Origin: Albugo candida
Taxonomy: Eukaryota; Oomycota; Peronosporomycetes; Albuginales; Albuginaceae
Length of the DNA: 64,000 nt
Reading direction: 5' to 3'
NCBI GenBank assembly: GCA_905220665.1
Contig: CAJNAR010000193.1
Location: forward strand, 1 to 64,000
Position numbers and translations under genes: made by a program. A model generated the notes under the pieces. The model was not told where the DNA came from, searched no databases, and was given only the letters and a program-made list of their open reading frames with translations. Below are positions 11,716 to 22,666 of the stretch, piece after piece (the first letter of the stretch is position 1; every line of letters starts with the position of its first letter).

Positions 11716-13028
11716 TAATATGTAAGGCTGCACTTCTTGTCAAGTACCAAGTTACTGCATAGTACTAATATAAGATAATAAGTTTGAGCAGTACTCTTAC
11801 CTGTTCGATAGGCTACAAGCCGTCTTGGTATGTCTTTCTCAGAATGTAATACCTTTCTGCAGGAGAGATGGATTACCACAGTTGTGAAAATTGACACATT
11901 CACTCGTTAGATGGTCTTCGTGTTAGAATTACAAGGGCTCTAGGCTGATAACCTCTATACATGAGTATAATGCAATAGCTTGTTGCTTCCCAAAAAGTGC
12001 CACCTTACTTCGCAATGACGGACGCAGCGAGAAGGTTACTCTTCTAAGTGGCACGTCCTCTCTCAGAAGCATAAAACCCCAGAATAAAATGTGAACTTGA
12101 CTCTATAGACGCATTGTTTCAACACCAAAAATAAAAAAATCCGCGTCACAAAGCTGCAAAACTCTCACGAGCACAGTCAAAGCGTCAAAAAATGGTGAAT
12201 TTTTTTTCTGTGTTTCCCGTCTCTTTCAAAATGGTTTATTCTAGTCGTTTTTGCTGCTATATTATGTACTTAAACAGTGTTCCCACGAGCGTGCGCATCA
12301 ACGTAGCCGATGAATAGCTCAAGCGTAGAAACGGACTTGAGATCGCGCCTGGAAATAAGAAACACATTAAGATGCCAAAAGTATTGGCGGAACGGAGCTC
12401 GCGGTTGCATCGTTTGTAAAAAAAAGCAGCTCAAAAGCAAAGTCCACACCAAGAACATTTGTGAAAACACATGCCAGTGATTAGTCTATGTGTCGAATAT
12501 TCAGCGTCGATTCAATGCCGATCCGAAAAAATTCGACCTACCGGAAGGCACTAATCTCCGCAAAACGATCAAGTACGTCTTGCATCCCACATAATTTATT
12601 CTACTTCTCAGAATTTGTACTTTAAAGCTTTTATACGGTAATGGTCGTATTGTATAACCATCGGAAGGTCAAATCGGACGTGAGATAGACTCTTTCATAG
12701 CAATTACATGTTACTGGCCCGTCCGTGCGCTTCATCGCCAAATCCGTGTGCGAAAATGAACCATTACATTGATCCTCTAAATAAAGCAATTTGGAAGCAA
12801 CATGAGCATACTTTTTACAGGTAGGGTCGATTCAAGTGGAGAAATGCAAATTGGTCCTTCTTTATTGGGCTTCATTGCGGTCTTGTGATTGGTACAAACA
12901 AGCTCTTGGAATGGAGGGGGGGGGGATTTGGTCGTCATGAGCGCGTGATAATTGGCCCAACGAATGGCCTCCGGACATTCATGCAATCAGATTACGTATC
13001 ACAGAGCTAGTGGAATTTCGATGAGGTA
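11716..13028. other. Spacer between two MULEs, no identifiable gene
   Basis: About 1.3 kb without a supported gene. A 66-codon minus frame at 12470-12270 begins with a hydrophobic stretch that mimics a signal peptide, but nothing follows it. A run of ten G lies at 12916-12925. Confidence 0.4.
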
Positions 13029-13036
13029 TAAATATA

Positions 13037-13121
13037 GGAGAGCTGTTATATTCAGTCCCTTTGCCGGTTAGGTTCACTTCCTTTTAAGTCACGTGACCCA
13101 CATTATTATACATTCAATTAT
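13037..13121 (+). repeat. MULE-2 terminal inverted repeat, left copy
   Basis: Pairs with 15826-15906. Shared blocks include TATATTC, TCCCT, TTCACTTC, a GTSACGTGACCCA-type motif and ATTCAATTA. Confidence 0.85.
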
Positions 13122-13149
13122 CCGCCACTGCACATTAGGCGTCTTATTC

Positions 13150-15010
13150 CTACACCGACACCGATCACGATTAAATGGCGTCTATTTCCGAGTGTTCCCA
13201 AACCGGCATCGATTCCGTGGAGCCTCGCATTTCTGATTTTTATGAATTTTATATGGTATGCCGTTTCTTGATTTTACTCACCAGAACTATCGTTCGAAGC
13301 GGAACCACGTCTGCTGTGGCCCAATGTTCTACCTCCCCACATCTCCGTTTTCCCATGCGACATTTCTCGTGTTCACACTAGGATGCGTGTCGCCTAATAC
13401 TGTTCCTGAGGAGATTTTTTGCGTTAACCGTTCTTCCGTGGGGTTGTCGATTCAAAAACGGGGGTTTGAACTGAACAACAGTGCTCTGGCCATCCTGAAA
13501 CTTTGGGATAATCGAAATCGCCTTTTCTTGTTCGGTTTCTGGAAGGAGGTTGATGCGCGCCCGAATCAATTCCCATTTGTCTTCATAATTCTTCTCCTGT
13601 GCCTGATCGATTAGTTCTTAACGAGTTTGTGAGCCAGGGAGGACTAATTTTAAATATCCACGGCTTTTACATCCTTCAGTTCTATTCCACGTGCCATTGA
13701 GCGTCGAAATTAAAACGGTCAATATATTCCGATTATTAACGATGGCCGCGAGATCCTGTACGTAAAAATTTCCATTGCCGATGAACGGTATCCGTTACAC
13801 GGAGTAAGTTCTTGCTCGATTTTTCCATGTTGTAAAAGACATTTCTTTAAAGCCAACAAAGAAATTTTTCCGGAGGCCGACGCAAATATTTCTGGAAGTT
13901 CCATCAAATGATGCATCTCCTCCTCGCATATCCGACTTTACTCTGCTTCCATCTGGTGATTAAGCGCAGCTGCCAGCTTGTTGAACACAGATAATAAGTC
14001 TCCCGTCGAGGCATGTAGGAATTTCTTTACGTGCGCATGGACTCCCTTTGTCCATTATTTTCAAAATGTCGATGCCGTGGAGTACAAGCGTTTATGAATC
14101 GTTACTGTCACGTACTCGGGAACCTCTGACTTCTCCGAGAGACTGCATGAGAACTTCGCAAGCTTCTCATCATATTCTTCCACCGTTTGTGAAAAGCCAA
14201 GACGTTCCCCATTTGCAGAAGCTTGTCGATTCTTTTGAGTTGTTTACCGCTTCTTGCATTTGGCAACGATAGTTTTATTGATATGCCAAATGCAGAGCGA
14301 ATTCGATGACTACGGGAAACTTGTCCGCATGGCCACCAAAAGGTCCAGTTCTCGGTCCGTGGCTATCAAGTTTAAATCAAATCCATTTTTCCACGCTGCT
14401 GAAAATTTAGACGTTTCCCACGAATATTTCTCCTCTTTCTTATTGGCAAGGAAGAAGAGACCTACGGTGAACGTCGTATTGAACGCGATGATTCCGATGA
14501 TGTGAAGAAGCGTGACTAGGTAACGTTTCGTTTTATGCCTGCAGACCATCACAACAACGTGATTGTATCGGTCCGCCAGTTGCAAGCTATTCCGATGCAC
14601 AAAAAATAGGCCAGTGATGCTTGTTTTTTCTTTGCTTCAAAATGGTGCTCACGGTCACTCTCTTGAATATCATCAAAAAGAGTTTCTAGGTTGTCAAGGA
14701 ATTCATTACACTGTTTTATCTGGTTCTTTAAATACCTTCCTTATCCTATCATGACCCCTAACGGTGAGAGTATCACTTAAGTATGGATTCAAACCCAGGG
14801 AAGGCAGACGTTTTCCAAGCTTATTGCTTGGGTGGACTCAAACCGCTGACCACACTGCCGGGGATCGAACCCAAAGAACTGTTTACAGTGGAGTTCTCCT
14901 CGCGAGTTGGTTACTTCGAACGTTGCCTTGTGAATTGTACAAAGTGCGCAGGTTTGTGAAGGTGGTTTTTTTTGTCATCCTTAGCGTTGACAAGTTGCAG
15001 CCGTCTTGAC
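13150..15010 (-). pseudogene. FAR1/MULE transposase relic of MULE-2
   Basis: Transcribed leftward. At 14600-14310 an open 96-codon frame gives TLLHIIGIIAFNTTFTVGLF (normally preceded by a DCTYKTN segment containing the first catalytic Asp, here lost in frameshifts), FLANKKEEKYSW and FDLNLIATDRELDLLVAM with the second Asp. SSNSLCIWHINKTIVAKCKK follows after a stop, near 14300-14240. KKFLHASTGDLLSVFNKL lies near 14000-13950. The C-terminal piece 13916-13719 reads MHHLMELPEIFAS, KISLLALKKCLLQHGKIEQEL. Upstream, around 14750-14620, LFDDIQESDREHHFEAKKKQ precedes the core. Stops and frameshifts are numerous. Plus-strand frames at 13175-14505 are shadows. Confidence 0.9.
14692..14870 (-). mobile_element. 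SINE copy 1, 5'-truncated, inside MULE-2
   Basis: This segment aligns along its length with the full SINE at 53907-54150. Shared blocks on the plus strand are TGTCAAGGAWTTCATTACACTG, a TACCTTCCTTATCC block, TTTTCCAAGCTTAYTGCTTGGGTGG and CACACTGCCGGGGATCGAAC. It stops just after the B-box of the tRNA-like head and lacks the A-box. It lies between the N-terminal and catalytic segments of the MULE-2 transposase relic in the same orientation. No target duplication is obvious. A 5' truncation is usual for LINE-mobilised copies. Confidence 0.85.
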
Positions 15011-15719
15011 ACCCGCATATGTCATTTTCTTCTGTTTCCCCTCGTTCTACGGTGAGCTTTCAATGATTTGAATTCTAGGAGAGATGAAGAGAACAACTGT
15101 GGTTGTGCTTACTGTTTATCGTCTTTAACTTCCGCTTCGGATTAATTCGCAGAGGGTAGCAAGGAGCATTCCATGCGTCAAGATGTTGTCTATCGCCTCC
15201 GTATTGGTAATTGAGACAGGTGTGCGCCACCACGGTCACATTTGAAGTATGGATTCTCCGGTAACAGAACGTTCAATACTCACTGCGTATCCCTGAACAA
15301 GAACCCATTTCTGTGCTGCGAAAAAGGTATTCTTCACAGAATCCGTATTCGACCTCTTGTGGATGAGCATGCATGAAGTGTTCGTCGTATTAGACGGGCA
15401 GAAAGGTGCGACGTGTGCTATTTAATCTTTCTGGCACTGCGTGAATGGAAGCATCTCTTTACATACCATTGTCGTTTGGCGGTAGTAAAGCCTCCAACCT
15501 TGATGTCGGAAAAAGTATGTTACACTCGTTGTATCTGAGAGAACGAGAGTGGGGTGTCAGCTACCATTTGCTTCCGTTCTAGCATGGGTGCCTTACTATA
15601 ATGAGCGCACTCTTACACTACCATTCTAACGATGCATAGGTAAATTTGGTGGAAGGTAAGTCGCGGAGAGGGAAAAAGGTTCTCCTTTGGAAATGTGAAG
15701 TCGAGAATAAGTCGTTTTG

Positions 15720-15906
15720 CATCCGGTAGTGAATTCAACCGAAAGGAAGTGAAGATAGCTTTTCTGGTCGCGTGACTTAAGAGGGCGTGAATCTAATCGA
15801 AAAGGGAGGGAATATAACAATTTCCTAATTGAATTTACATTATTTGGGTCACGTCACTCAAAAAGAAGTGAATACAACCAAAGAGGGAGCGAATATACCA
15901 GTTTCC
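15720..15906 (-). repeat. MULE-2 right terminus with three subterminal repeats
   Basis: The terminal repeat itself is 15826-15906. Three related units start near 15728 (GTGAATTCAACCGAAAGGAAG), 15787 (GTGAATCTAATCGAAAAGGG) and 15868 (GTGAATACAACCAAAGAGGG). The last two continue into AATATAACA/AATATACCA and TTTCCTWA. Subterminal repeats of this sort often bind the transposase, which is an inference here. Confidence 0.75.
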
Positions 15907-15959
15907 TTAATATAAGGTTTCGATTATAAGGAAACTATTATTTACGGGTTGATTGATTG

Positions 15960-16487
15960 ATAATCACACTCAATATGCACGATTTAAACCAATAGCGTTG
16001 CTTAGACGAGTATGAGCGTATGCACTGCTATGATCGATAGATGCACGAGACTCATACCGCTCAAACCATTATCATGACTGTCGTCCACGCCTTTTGAACT
16101 CGCATTAGGTATTCTGGTTTCTCCGATAAGTCGTGTGCTTCTCCGAAACAGGAAATAGGAATGCGCCAATATCGCAATCTTAGCAGGAGCACACATCTGA
16201 TAGATTGGGATATATTTAATACGCTTGCATCCTGGCTATTTAAAACATTGTAGCACATTGTAATAATACAGCGGAATCATCGCAGCGACTTCTATTGGGC
16301 TTGAAAGCGGTCTAAAATACTCTTTTGATTGTGCGTGAATTTGAGAGCTGCCATTGGCTTGTGTAAAGTGCACGACACTTGTAACCATCAATAAGTGAGT
16401 GGGGTGGCCAAATTCTGAAGATTTATTAATATATAGGGGTCCAACTACCTGTGTGGACGAGACGCATACTGAAGGAGGCATTGCCAA
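15960..16487 (-). other. Long minus-strand frame with a single internal stop
   Basis: One frame runs from the ATG at 16487 through 83 codons, a TAA, and a further 80 or so codons to 16002. I recognise no family. The serine/histidine-rich composition is not convincingly coding, and the stretch lies between MULE-2 and the DDE relic. Treat as chance unless supported. Confidence 0.15.
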
Positions 16488-16539
16488 CGCATCCGAGCTT
16501 CTGTTCTTCCCTGTCTACATTTCATAATGCCGCGGCCAA

Positions 16540-17715
16540 CTTAGCTCCAAAAAATGAAGGCTAGTTCCAAACTGGCTGTGGAAAGTGAACGTCGAAGGAT
16601 AGAGGAACCTGCATTCACCGTGTCTGGTAGCACTAAACCCTAAGGGAGGATTTGGAATCTGATGAACAAGAAGCTGAAGGCGTTGCAAAAATATTAAAAG
16701 GAAAGTTCGGCCGGCATTAAGATCCACGCAGCTGGACGCGTCATCGAATATACCTCCACTCTTTGTGGGTGATCGGTGCGCACTGCAAGGAAAATAACCG
16801 CCGCAAACAGACGCACTGCCGCTGGTTTCAGGCCTATGAAAAACTACTGGGCACCTGCTATAGTGAAAACAAACCAGGCTGATGAAGCGCAAACAACGTA
16901 GACCGAAATTGTTTAGGATATTCCATCAGAGAGCGACGAGGGAGAAGAGTCTCTGTGGGCAGAGAGAGGACGGGACACTGCTATTTAGCCGCTGGTGGCA
17001 GTGGGAAACCAGGACTCGATGAAACGGAAGAAGAAGTAAACCGTGGGGTTTCTGGTTTTTATTACTTGCGTCTACGCGGGTAAAAGACGCGTTGAAGCAA
17101 GTAAGCTGATCACTTAGGGTGCCGGATGAGGAATTTCACCCACGTTTTGTGTCCAAGCTTGGGCGCAGCTTTTCCTCAAAGATGGGAAACTGCCTTTGTC
17201 TCGACAAGGCGAGTATGCAAAACGCCGGGGCTTCTTACAAGACGAAGATTGTATATTGCCTTTGCAGCAATATCTTCGGGAGAACAAATTCAAAATTGAT
17301 TATTACATTAACATCCCACATGAATGAAAATATTCTTTCCAGCCTTGGATATGCAACATCGCCGCCAATCAAAGAACGGACCGCGATGCGCTGTCTACAT
17401 TCCCTGAATATCTCGTTCCGTGAAGTTAAAGAACACAAATATATCGATGGACATGAGCGGAAAAAAGTGATTGCTTATCGTCAAATGCTCTTGGAACAAA
17501 AGCGGAAGTATGAAAACGTTTGCCTGTACTGGAGGTCTTGGATGGAAATGATGAGAATGTTCGTGCTTCGTTGCCAATAGAAGGGCTGCGACCTTTGATT
17601 TTGTTGACACAAAACGTGAGCACCTTTCCCTCCCATGACGACTTGAAACGATTATGGTTGCTAACTGGTGAGCAGCCATTGCGCAAGAAAGAGCAAGGAT
17701 ACTAAATTCATGTCA
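16540..17715 (+). pseudogene. DDE endonuclease (GHER-type transposase) relic, copy 1
   Basis: This belongs to the same transposase family as copies 2 and 3; the order and spacing of their blocks are shared. Near 17160-17290 the reading gives KLPLSRQGEYAKRR, then GFLQDEDCILPLQQYLREKQ, matching ELPLSQTGKHAKRGSYLQKE in copy 3. At 17119-17580 an open 153-codon frame has SLGYATSPPIKERTAMRCLH and YIDGHERKKVIAYRQ. In another frame, PIEGLRPLILLTQNVSTF replaces the canonical HDEST block, so the first catalytic acid is lost, followed by KRLWLLTGEQPLRKKEQGY. The reading ends near IHVSAF at about 17715, where the antisense glucosidase relic begins. Everything after the first catalytic motif is missing. 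The superfamily is probably near Tc1/mariner/IS630, by inference from the later motifs of copy 3. Confidence 0.85.
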
Positions 17716-19240
17716 GCGCCTTCCTTAGCGGTGTGTGGGTCCGGCGAAAAAACCTTGAAAAACAAATGGTCTCTCCATATCCTCTTAAATCTCGATATTA
17801 CGACCAGAGGTCTCGCTCAATGACGGTAACTGGCGTATCAACTGCACTTCCGCAGTCGCTTTCTGCATATGGAGTCCATATAAATCGTGCCATTTTCGAT
17901 GCTCCCGTCCCTCCGAAGGCAAAAATTCTAATGCATCGACACTTCTGGATCATTGGAAACTGATAGCTCATTCATATCGTTCCAAGTTCACAGAGAAGAA
18001 GTACTTCGACATATGTCTCACAACCTAACAAAGATACCCACTAATACCGAACTTGATGGCTCGTTGAGCCGAAACACGACGAATCTCCTGACCAACACCA
18101 TCCATGAAAAATCGTTCCCATCCTCATCCCTGACGTGATATCCCTACCCTTTCGCTTTGGAATGCACGTAGTAAGGGGGGGGGTCGATCTTGATACGGGT
18201 ATCCACGAATGTGACAACCTTGCGTCCGACAATCGCCGAGTTCTCTTGTATCGTAACTGAAGCTGGAAAATATACTGGATACCATGTGAATACCGTTTTC
18301 CATCGCTTTTTTCTATTTCTGTCCACCAGATATCGGACGGAATTTTGTGTTGATCAAAGCCCGCATTCACTTTACTAACGTCACGTTGATTTCTATAGTT
18401 GCAGCAACACTTATGGTACCCGAGTGCAAAGAAAAGAGGCATGAAGGCAATTCCGTTCGATAAAACATACTGCTTGGAGAAGAATTGAGGCAGAAGGACA
18501 ATAAGAAAGAAGGAGTCCAAGACACCATACTCACTCATTTAATGACTCTTCTTGAGTGTGTTTGCATCAGTTATGACATCCACAAATGTTTCGAGGGATT
18601 ATGCCAAAACACACTGACGGAGTTGAGAGTAATGACGGCCATCAGAAGAGGAATGGAGCCATTCAAATCCAATGGAGCGTCCAACTCGTAATCAAATACA
18701 TCGAGACTCTATAGACGATATGGATTACTTCCAATCCCATCATTGTGAATGGTATCGTCCAACACGAATCGATCGCTATCTTGGTAAGTCCACACAACTG
18801 GCGAAGGTGCTGCGGCGGAAAAAGAGATTGCGATGCCGATGGAATTGGGACCGGATACTGGTCTATCCGTATTGATAACCAAATTGTTCCCCCCAGTTGA
18901 CATTGGTTATGTCAGTATCAGCACTGGTAATTTCATTATCAAAAGCCTTTCCTTTTTTGATTCGATCGATGTCATTGAATGATTGTGTTCTCTGTAATTG
19001 ACGCTTTCTGTACCATCATAGTTGTTTGAAGAGATCTTCACCGTCGTGGACATATTCTGTGACGATTTCTTTCGTGCTTGCGGATGCGATGGGGTCTCTG
19101 TTTTTGCCGTATCCAAAGTGGAAAGGGATATGATGGATCGGACGACATCATCTTTTCGTTGTCCATGTACATACACGAGACATTACAGGCCCCCTTCTCG
19201 CGGTATGGAGCTTCAGGGGATTTCATGGAGATGGTTTATT
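17715..19240 (-). pseudogene. Decayed GH31 alpha-glucosidase (ER glucosidase II alpha-like)
   Basis: Glucosidase II alpha trims glucose from N-glycans in the ER. Minus-strand blocks follow the GH31 order, in several frames. About 18850 gives GPNSIGIAISFS. About 18730 gives NPYRL, then LDVFDYELDAPLDLNGSIPL, then SVSVFWHNPS. The 18538-18041 frame has YGVLDSFF, then LGYHKCCCNYRNQRDV, then GFDQHKIPSDIWWTEIEKSD followed by GKRY. About 18250 gives GRKVVTFVDTRIKIDP. About 18070 gives HGWCWSGDSS. About 18000-17950 gives TWNDMNELSVSNDPEV, which holds the nucleophile signature WNDMNE. About 17900 gives EHRKWHDLYGLHMQKATAE, and about 17740 RPFVF..GFFAG. A run of nine G (18175-18183) sits in the DPxYY segment and expands a proline. 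The C-terminal third is absent, cut off by the DDE relic. Plus-strand frames at 17733-18378 are shadows. Confidence 0.87.
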
Positions 19241-19249
19241 TCATGATTT

Positions 19250-20440
19250 TCCGAGTCTTTTTACTTGGGCATAAATAATGCGATTGAGTCAGAAAGATGA
19301 GTAAACCGATTCGTAGCCGTTTTCCTGCAAATTACACAGTGTACGTTAAACTGAGTTATTGGTCTAAACGATAATGATTTACAACGAAATCATAAAAAAT
19401 TTGGACATTGTGCACTGTTATACTCACAACTTAAGGCTCGACATTCTGACAGAGGTGGCACTAATGATTTGTGTTGCGGGTTTGTATGGAAATCAAATCA
19501 AGAAGGGTGAAACTATGAAAACTGTTCCAAATCTCGTCAAGGGATAGACGACCACGAAATGTTTGCAAATGCACAATGGGTATTAAATCGTAAACCAGAA
19601 AAGATTATGGTAAGCCACATCGATGACAACGAAGGCGGTGCATCTCACGTGATTGAACTGACTTCAGCCCTCTGTGTAAGATCCCACACGAGATCATCAA
19701 GCTATGAATGAAAAAAAAAAACGATTCAGCTCGTCTCCTGTATTTCTTGACCCACTAGTCTTCAGCCTACAAACGTTGACTAATTGCTGCAGGATCTTCT
19801 AAAACTAGTTTAGGTTCATGCAGTAATTTTTTTGGTCAGACACATCTCAATTCAGATCCTAATTACTTTCCAGCCTTAATCACCCTGACAATGGCAAACT
19901 GTTTGATGCGATCTAGCGGTTGAACTCTGTCGCATCTTCGTACAGTGGTTGAAACATGAACATTGGGTATTGATTCAAGTTCCTGGGCAAGAATAAGGTT
20001 TGGTGACACTCGGTCTCTAAGATCATGCCCGATTGCTTGAACACGTGTGAATATAACCAGTTACCCAGTTTGCCAGTTCGTAAGCATATACCGTGAGATG
20101 GATACACTGGAAATCTCGACGAATTAGCGGATGGATTTGAATTGAATGAATTGTAAGAAACGGTGAATATCCCTTTTAGCGTGCCACTCCAAATGGAACG
20201 TGTACAGCAACGTGGTTTATATCAAGGATCGATTATGGTGAAGACGACAGTGTGCACTGCGATCTTACGCACTCAGCAGCTTGTATGCGAGCTTGACGCG
20301 CACCAATTTCATATGAATATTTGTCATCAAAAGGTGGAGCGGTCATATTGGTATAGCTAGTGAAAGGTTTCTATGTCCATGTTCTATTCTCATGGAGCTC
20401 CACCGCATAAAATTCATGCTCTTGACGTTTTCTCTTTGTA
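19250..20440. other. No identifiable gene
   Basis: No open frame above 65 codons and no family motif. The minus frame 20107-19913 is short and unremarkable. No terminal repeats were found in this stretch. Confidence 0.4.
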
Positions 20441-20446
20441 TTGGGA

Positions 20447-20508
20447 TTATAAAAAAATATACCAAGGCTGTATAGTATACGTACGGATATACACACACCA
20501 AAGATCAT
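20447..20508 (+). repeat. MULE-3 left terminal inverted repeat
   Basis: Pairs with 22238-22285. The core TATAGTATACGTACGGATATACAC matches the partner with two or three differences. Confidence 0.85.
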
Positions 20509-20559
20509 AACGAGAGAAACCCAGTGTTGGATGGAAAACCTCTGATCAATGATGCACTG

Positions 20560-21790
20560 TGTAGTGAAAATAACGAAGCATACAAGTATACGTCCCTTAT
20601 CGGACAGGTCCTACGATTATGCCCAAAATATTTGCATATTCCACATTTCGTTCGGCGCTTTTCCATTTTCTCAGTAGCTTGTTGCGATGTATCCGCTTCT
20701 TCTTTGGGCGCCCTTTTCTTTTCAGAATAGATTGAGCGTTGTACACACCTCGTGTGAGATCATTTTTCAGCAAGAGTGGCATTATGTTATCGTCGGATCT
20801 CTTAGAATAGGCGGCCGCAATCGTCGTAGATTTCAAGGAGTCATGAGAATACGTGACCATGTTGTGCAAGTTCTGGAATGATTCCATGGTACTAATGCAT
20901 GAATGCAAGGCAATCCATCGTCTTCGAAGTACCCAGGATAGCATTGCACATCTTCAACGGAATTATACCGCAAATTTCATCGGAGTACTTCCCACCCCTG
21001 AGCGGAATGCGAAGATGTAGGAACAGGTCGAGCATTGATCAATTTCACCCCACCTCGCACGTTGCACGCCACGTAACTTTCTATTCCAATTGAGAAGTCG
21101 ATAGTAAAAAGAGTCCGAATTCTCCTAAGCACGCTGTTTACCTCCTTTATGTTGTATAAGGTCAAAGTGTTGTATCTTGGACATGGTGAGTAAGCAGTTG
21201 ACCAATTTTCACGACCAACCTACTGTAGCCACACCAACTCACTGCTGTTCAGATTGGCTATGTCCGGCTTCGCCTCCTCGTACTCCAACTTTTGTCCGGA
21301 AACGAGCCAATATAGACGCCAAATTCTTCAACAGCTTGGACTTCTACTTTTTGTTGAAATTCTTCCATCAAATGCCGGAAGCAGAAAAAATCTGGGACGT
21401 TTGGTGCCGATATAAGCATAGATTTCATAAGTCCGTTCTCTCTATCCGATATCACGAATGCTGGAGATGGCTTGAGGTGAGAGAGTAGAACTTCGAAAAC
21501 CAGCTCCAGTTATCTTTATTGTCTACCGACACAATCCCAACTCCATTAATTTGGATCTCGTTGTTTTCATTTCGAAAGCAAGCAACAAGGAGGATCCCAC
21601 CGGTTGATTTCTTTACAAATGTGCCACCCACGGATATCCCACGCTCACTGTATCACTTATATGCTTATAGGCCTTCCCAGAGCATGATACTCAGCCGTAT
21701 GAACTCATCAGTTACGATATCAAGCTTCGCTTCATGGCCTCAAATGTTTAGCCCAGCCATGTAGGATAGGATGAGGCTGTATTGCCTAAT
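20560..21790 (-). pseudogene. MuDR-type transposase relic of MULE-3
   Basis: Read leftward. Near 21640-21560 the catalytic start reads GISVGGTFVKKSTGGILLVA, then CFRNENNEIQINGVGIVSVD. The family form GIDGTF has Gly in place of the first catalytic Asp here. At 21455-21258 comes MISDRENGLMKSM, then NVPDFFCFRHLMEEFQQK (second Asp and the conserved C-x2-H). Near 20950-20900 a SWIM-like zinc finger remains (CYPGYFEDDGLPCIHA). At 20944-20597 is LLLKNDLTRGVYNAQSILKR followed by KGRPKKKRIHRN, and traces of a terminal zinc knuckle lie out of frame beyond it. Frameshifts separate the pieces. This transposase is closer to MuDR than to the FAR1 type of MULE-1 and MULE-2. Confidence 0.85.
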
Positions 21791-22237
21791 ATCACTTCCT
21801 TATACCTTAAGCTTCAAAATGTAGAGTTTGTGAGCACAGTGCATATACGTGGTGGAATTTTCTTGGTTGTATCATCGCCAGAGTCACTTTCCTACCGGAG
21901 CTTTTGGCCATGTCTCTGACCGCAAGACTTAAATAAGTTTGTTGTATATCTACGAGACGCCTTTAGCGATTAGGATACTTGAAAGGAACGCAAAAAAAGC
22001 TTTTTTCGAGGGCTGATTGTCTGCGAAAAGGAAAACTGGATAAGAAAGAATAAAGTCATGTTGTGTACACACTGCTTTATAACGCTTGTCACTTGATACC
22101 ACACGAAACGGAGGGTTAAATTCTCGTTTGTGCTTAATGACTGCTTAAATTGTGTCCCTTCTATTGGCATGACTCCTGATATCAAAGGAGCTGCTGCTAA
22201 TTTGGATCGTCGCCTTCCATCGCTGCTATTGAAGTGT

Positions 22238-22285
22238 GCAATGTGTATATCAGTACGTATAGTATACGGGCTTGGTATTTTTTCT
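22238..22285 (-). repeat. MULE-3 right terminal inverted repeat
   Basis: Reverse-complement partner of 20447-20508. Confidence 0.85.
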
Positions 22286-22666
22286 CAATCAAATTGGTGT
22301 ATTTTTTTGATAACACACTTTTATCAAAAACCCTCAGCCACCTTCTCAAGTATCGTATAGGAAAGTCCATCTTGAGATTAAAGGGACGTATAACAAAAAA
22401 GTGCTACAGGGTTGAGTATATAACAGAAGGTATAGAAATGAAAACCTGGATATGTATTAAGCAAAATTCTTGCCTATAACAAGGTATAACAAGATCGTAA
22501 ATCATACGAATATGCACGACTTTTGGTACAAGATGGATATTACCACGCACCTAGCATGTTGCAGAATCATCTTCCAGCTGTGCTCGCCTCATCAACGGCC
22601 GCCTTATTAGGTACGATTTGTACGTTCTAGATGCATATCGTGTATCGACGCTGATACTGAAAGGTG

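Larger units (their letters stand above)
13037..15906 (-). mobile_element. MULE-2: complete but dead Mutator-like element with a SINE inside
   Basis: Termini of about 80 bp are inverted copies of each other: 13037-13121 (GGAGAGCTGTTATATTCAG, then a block CACTTCYTTTTRAGTSACGTGACCC) and 15826-15906 read inward (GGAAACTGGTATATTCGC, then the same block). The flanks TAAATATA (13029-13036) and TTAATATA (15907-15914) match at 7 of 8 bases and look like a target duplication. The interior holds one transposase relic on the minus strand and a SINE at 14692-14870. The termini differ from those of MULE-1, so this is another family. Confidence 0.88.
20447..22285 (-). mobile_element. MULE-3: MuDR-like element with inverted termini
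   Basis: The left terminus 20447-20508 (AATATACCAAGGCTGTATAG, then TATACGTACGGATATACACAC) is an inverted copy of 22238-22285, which reads inward as AAAAAATACCAAGCCCGTATA, then CTATACGTACTGATATACAC. The element is about 1.8 kb and contains one transposase relic on the minus strand. I could not settle the outermost bases or a target duplication because both edges run into A/T tracts. Confidence 0.85.

Noticed and set aside
12270..12470. Small secreted protein (hydrophobic N-terminus, minus strand)
   Set aside because: The hydrophobic start is followed by a short featureless tail. No effector motif, no coding context, and the length is within chance expectation.
17733..18378. Plus-strand frames as a continuation of DDE copy 1
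   Set aside because: They lie exactly antisense to well-matched GH31 blocks and show no transposase motifs.
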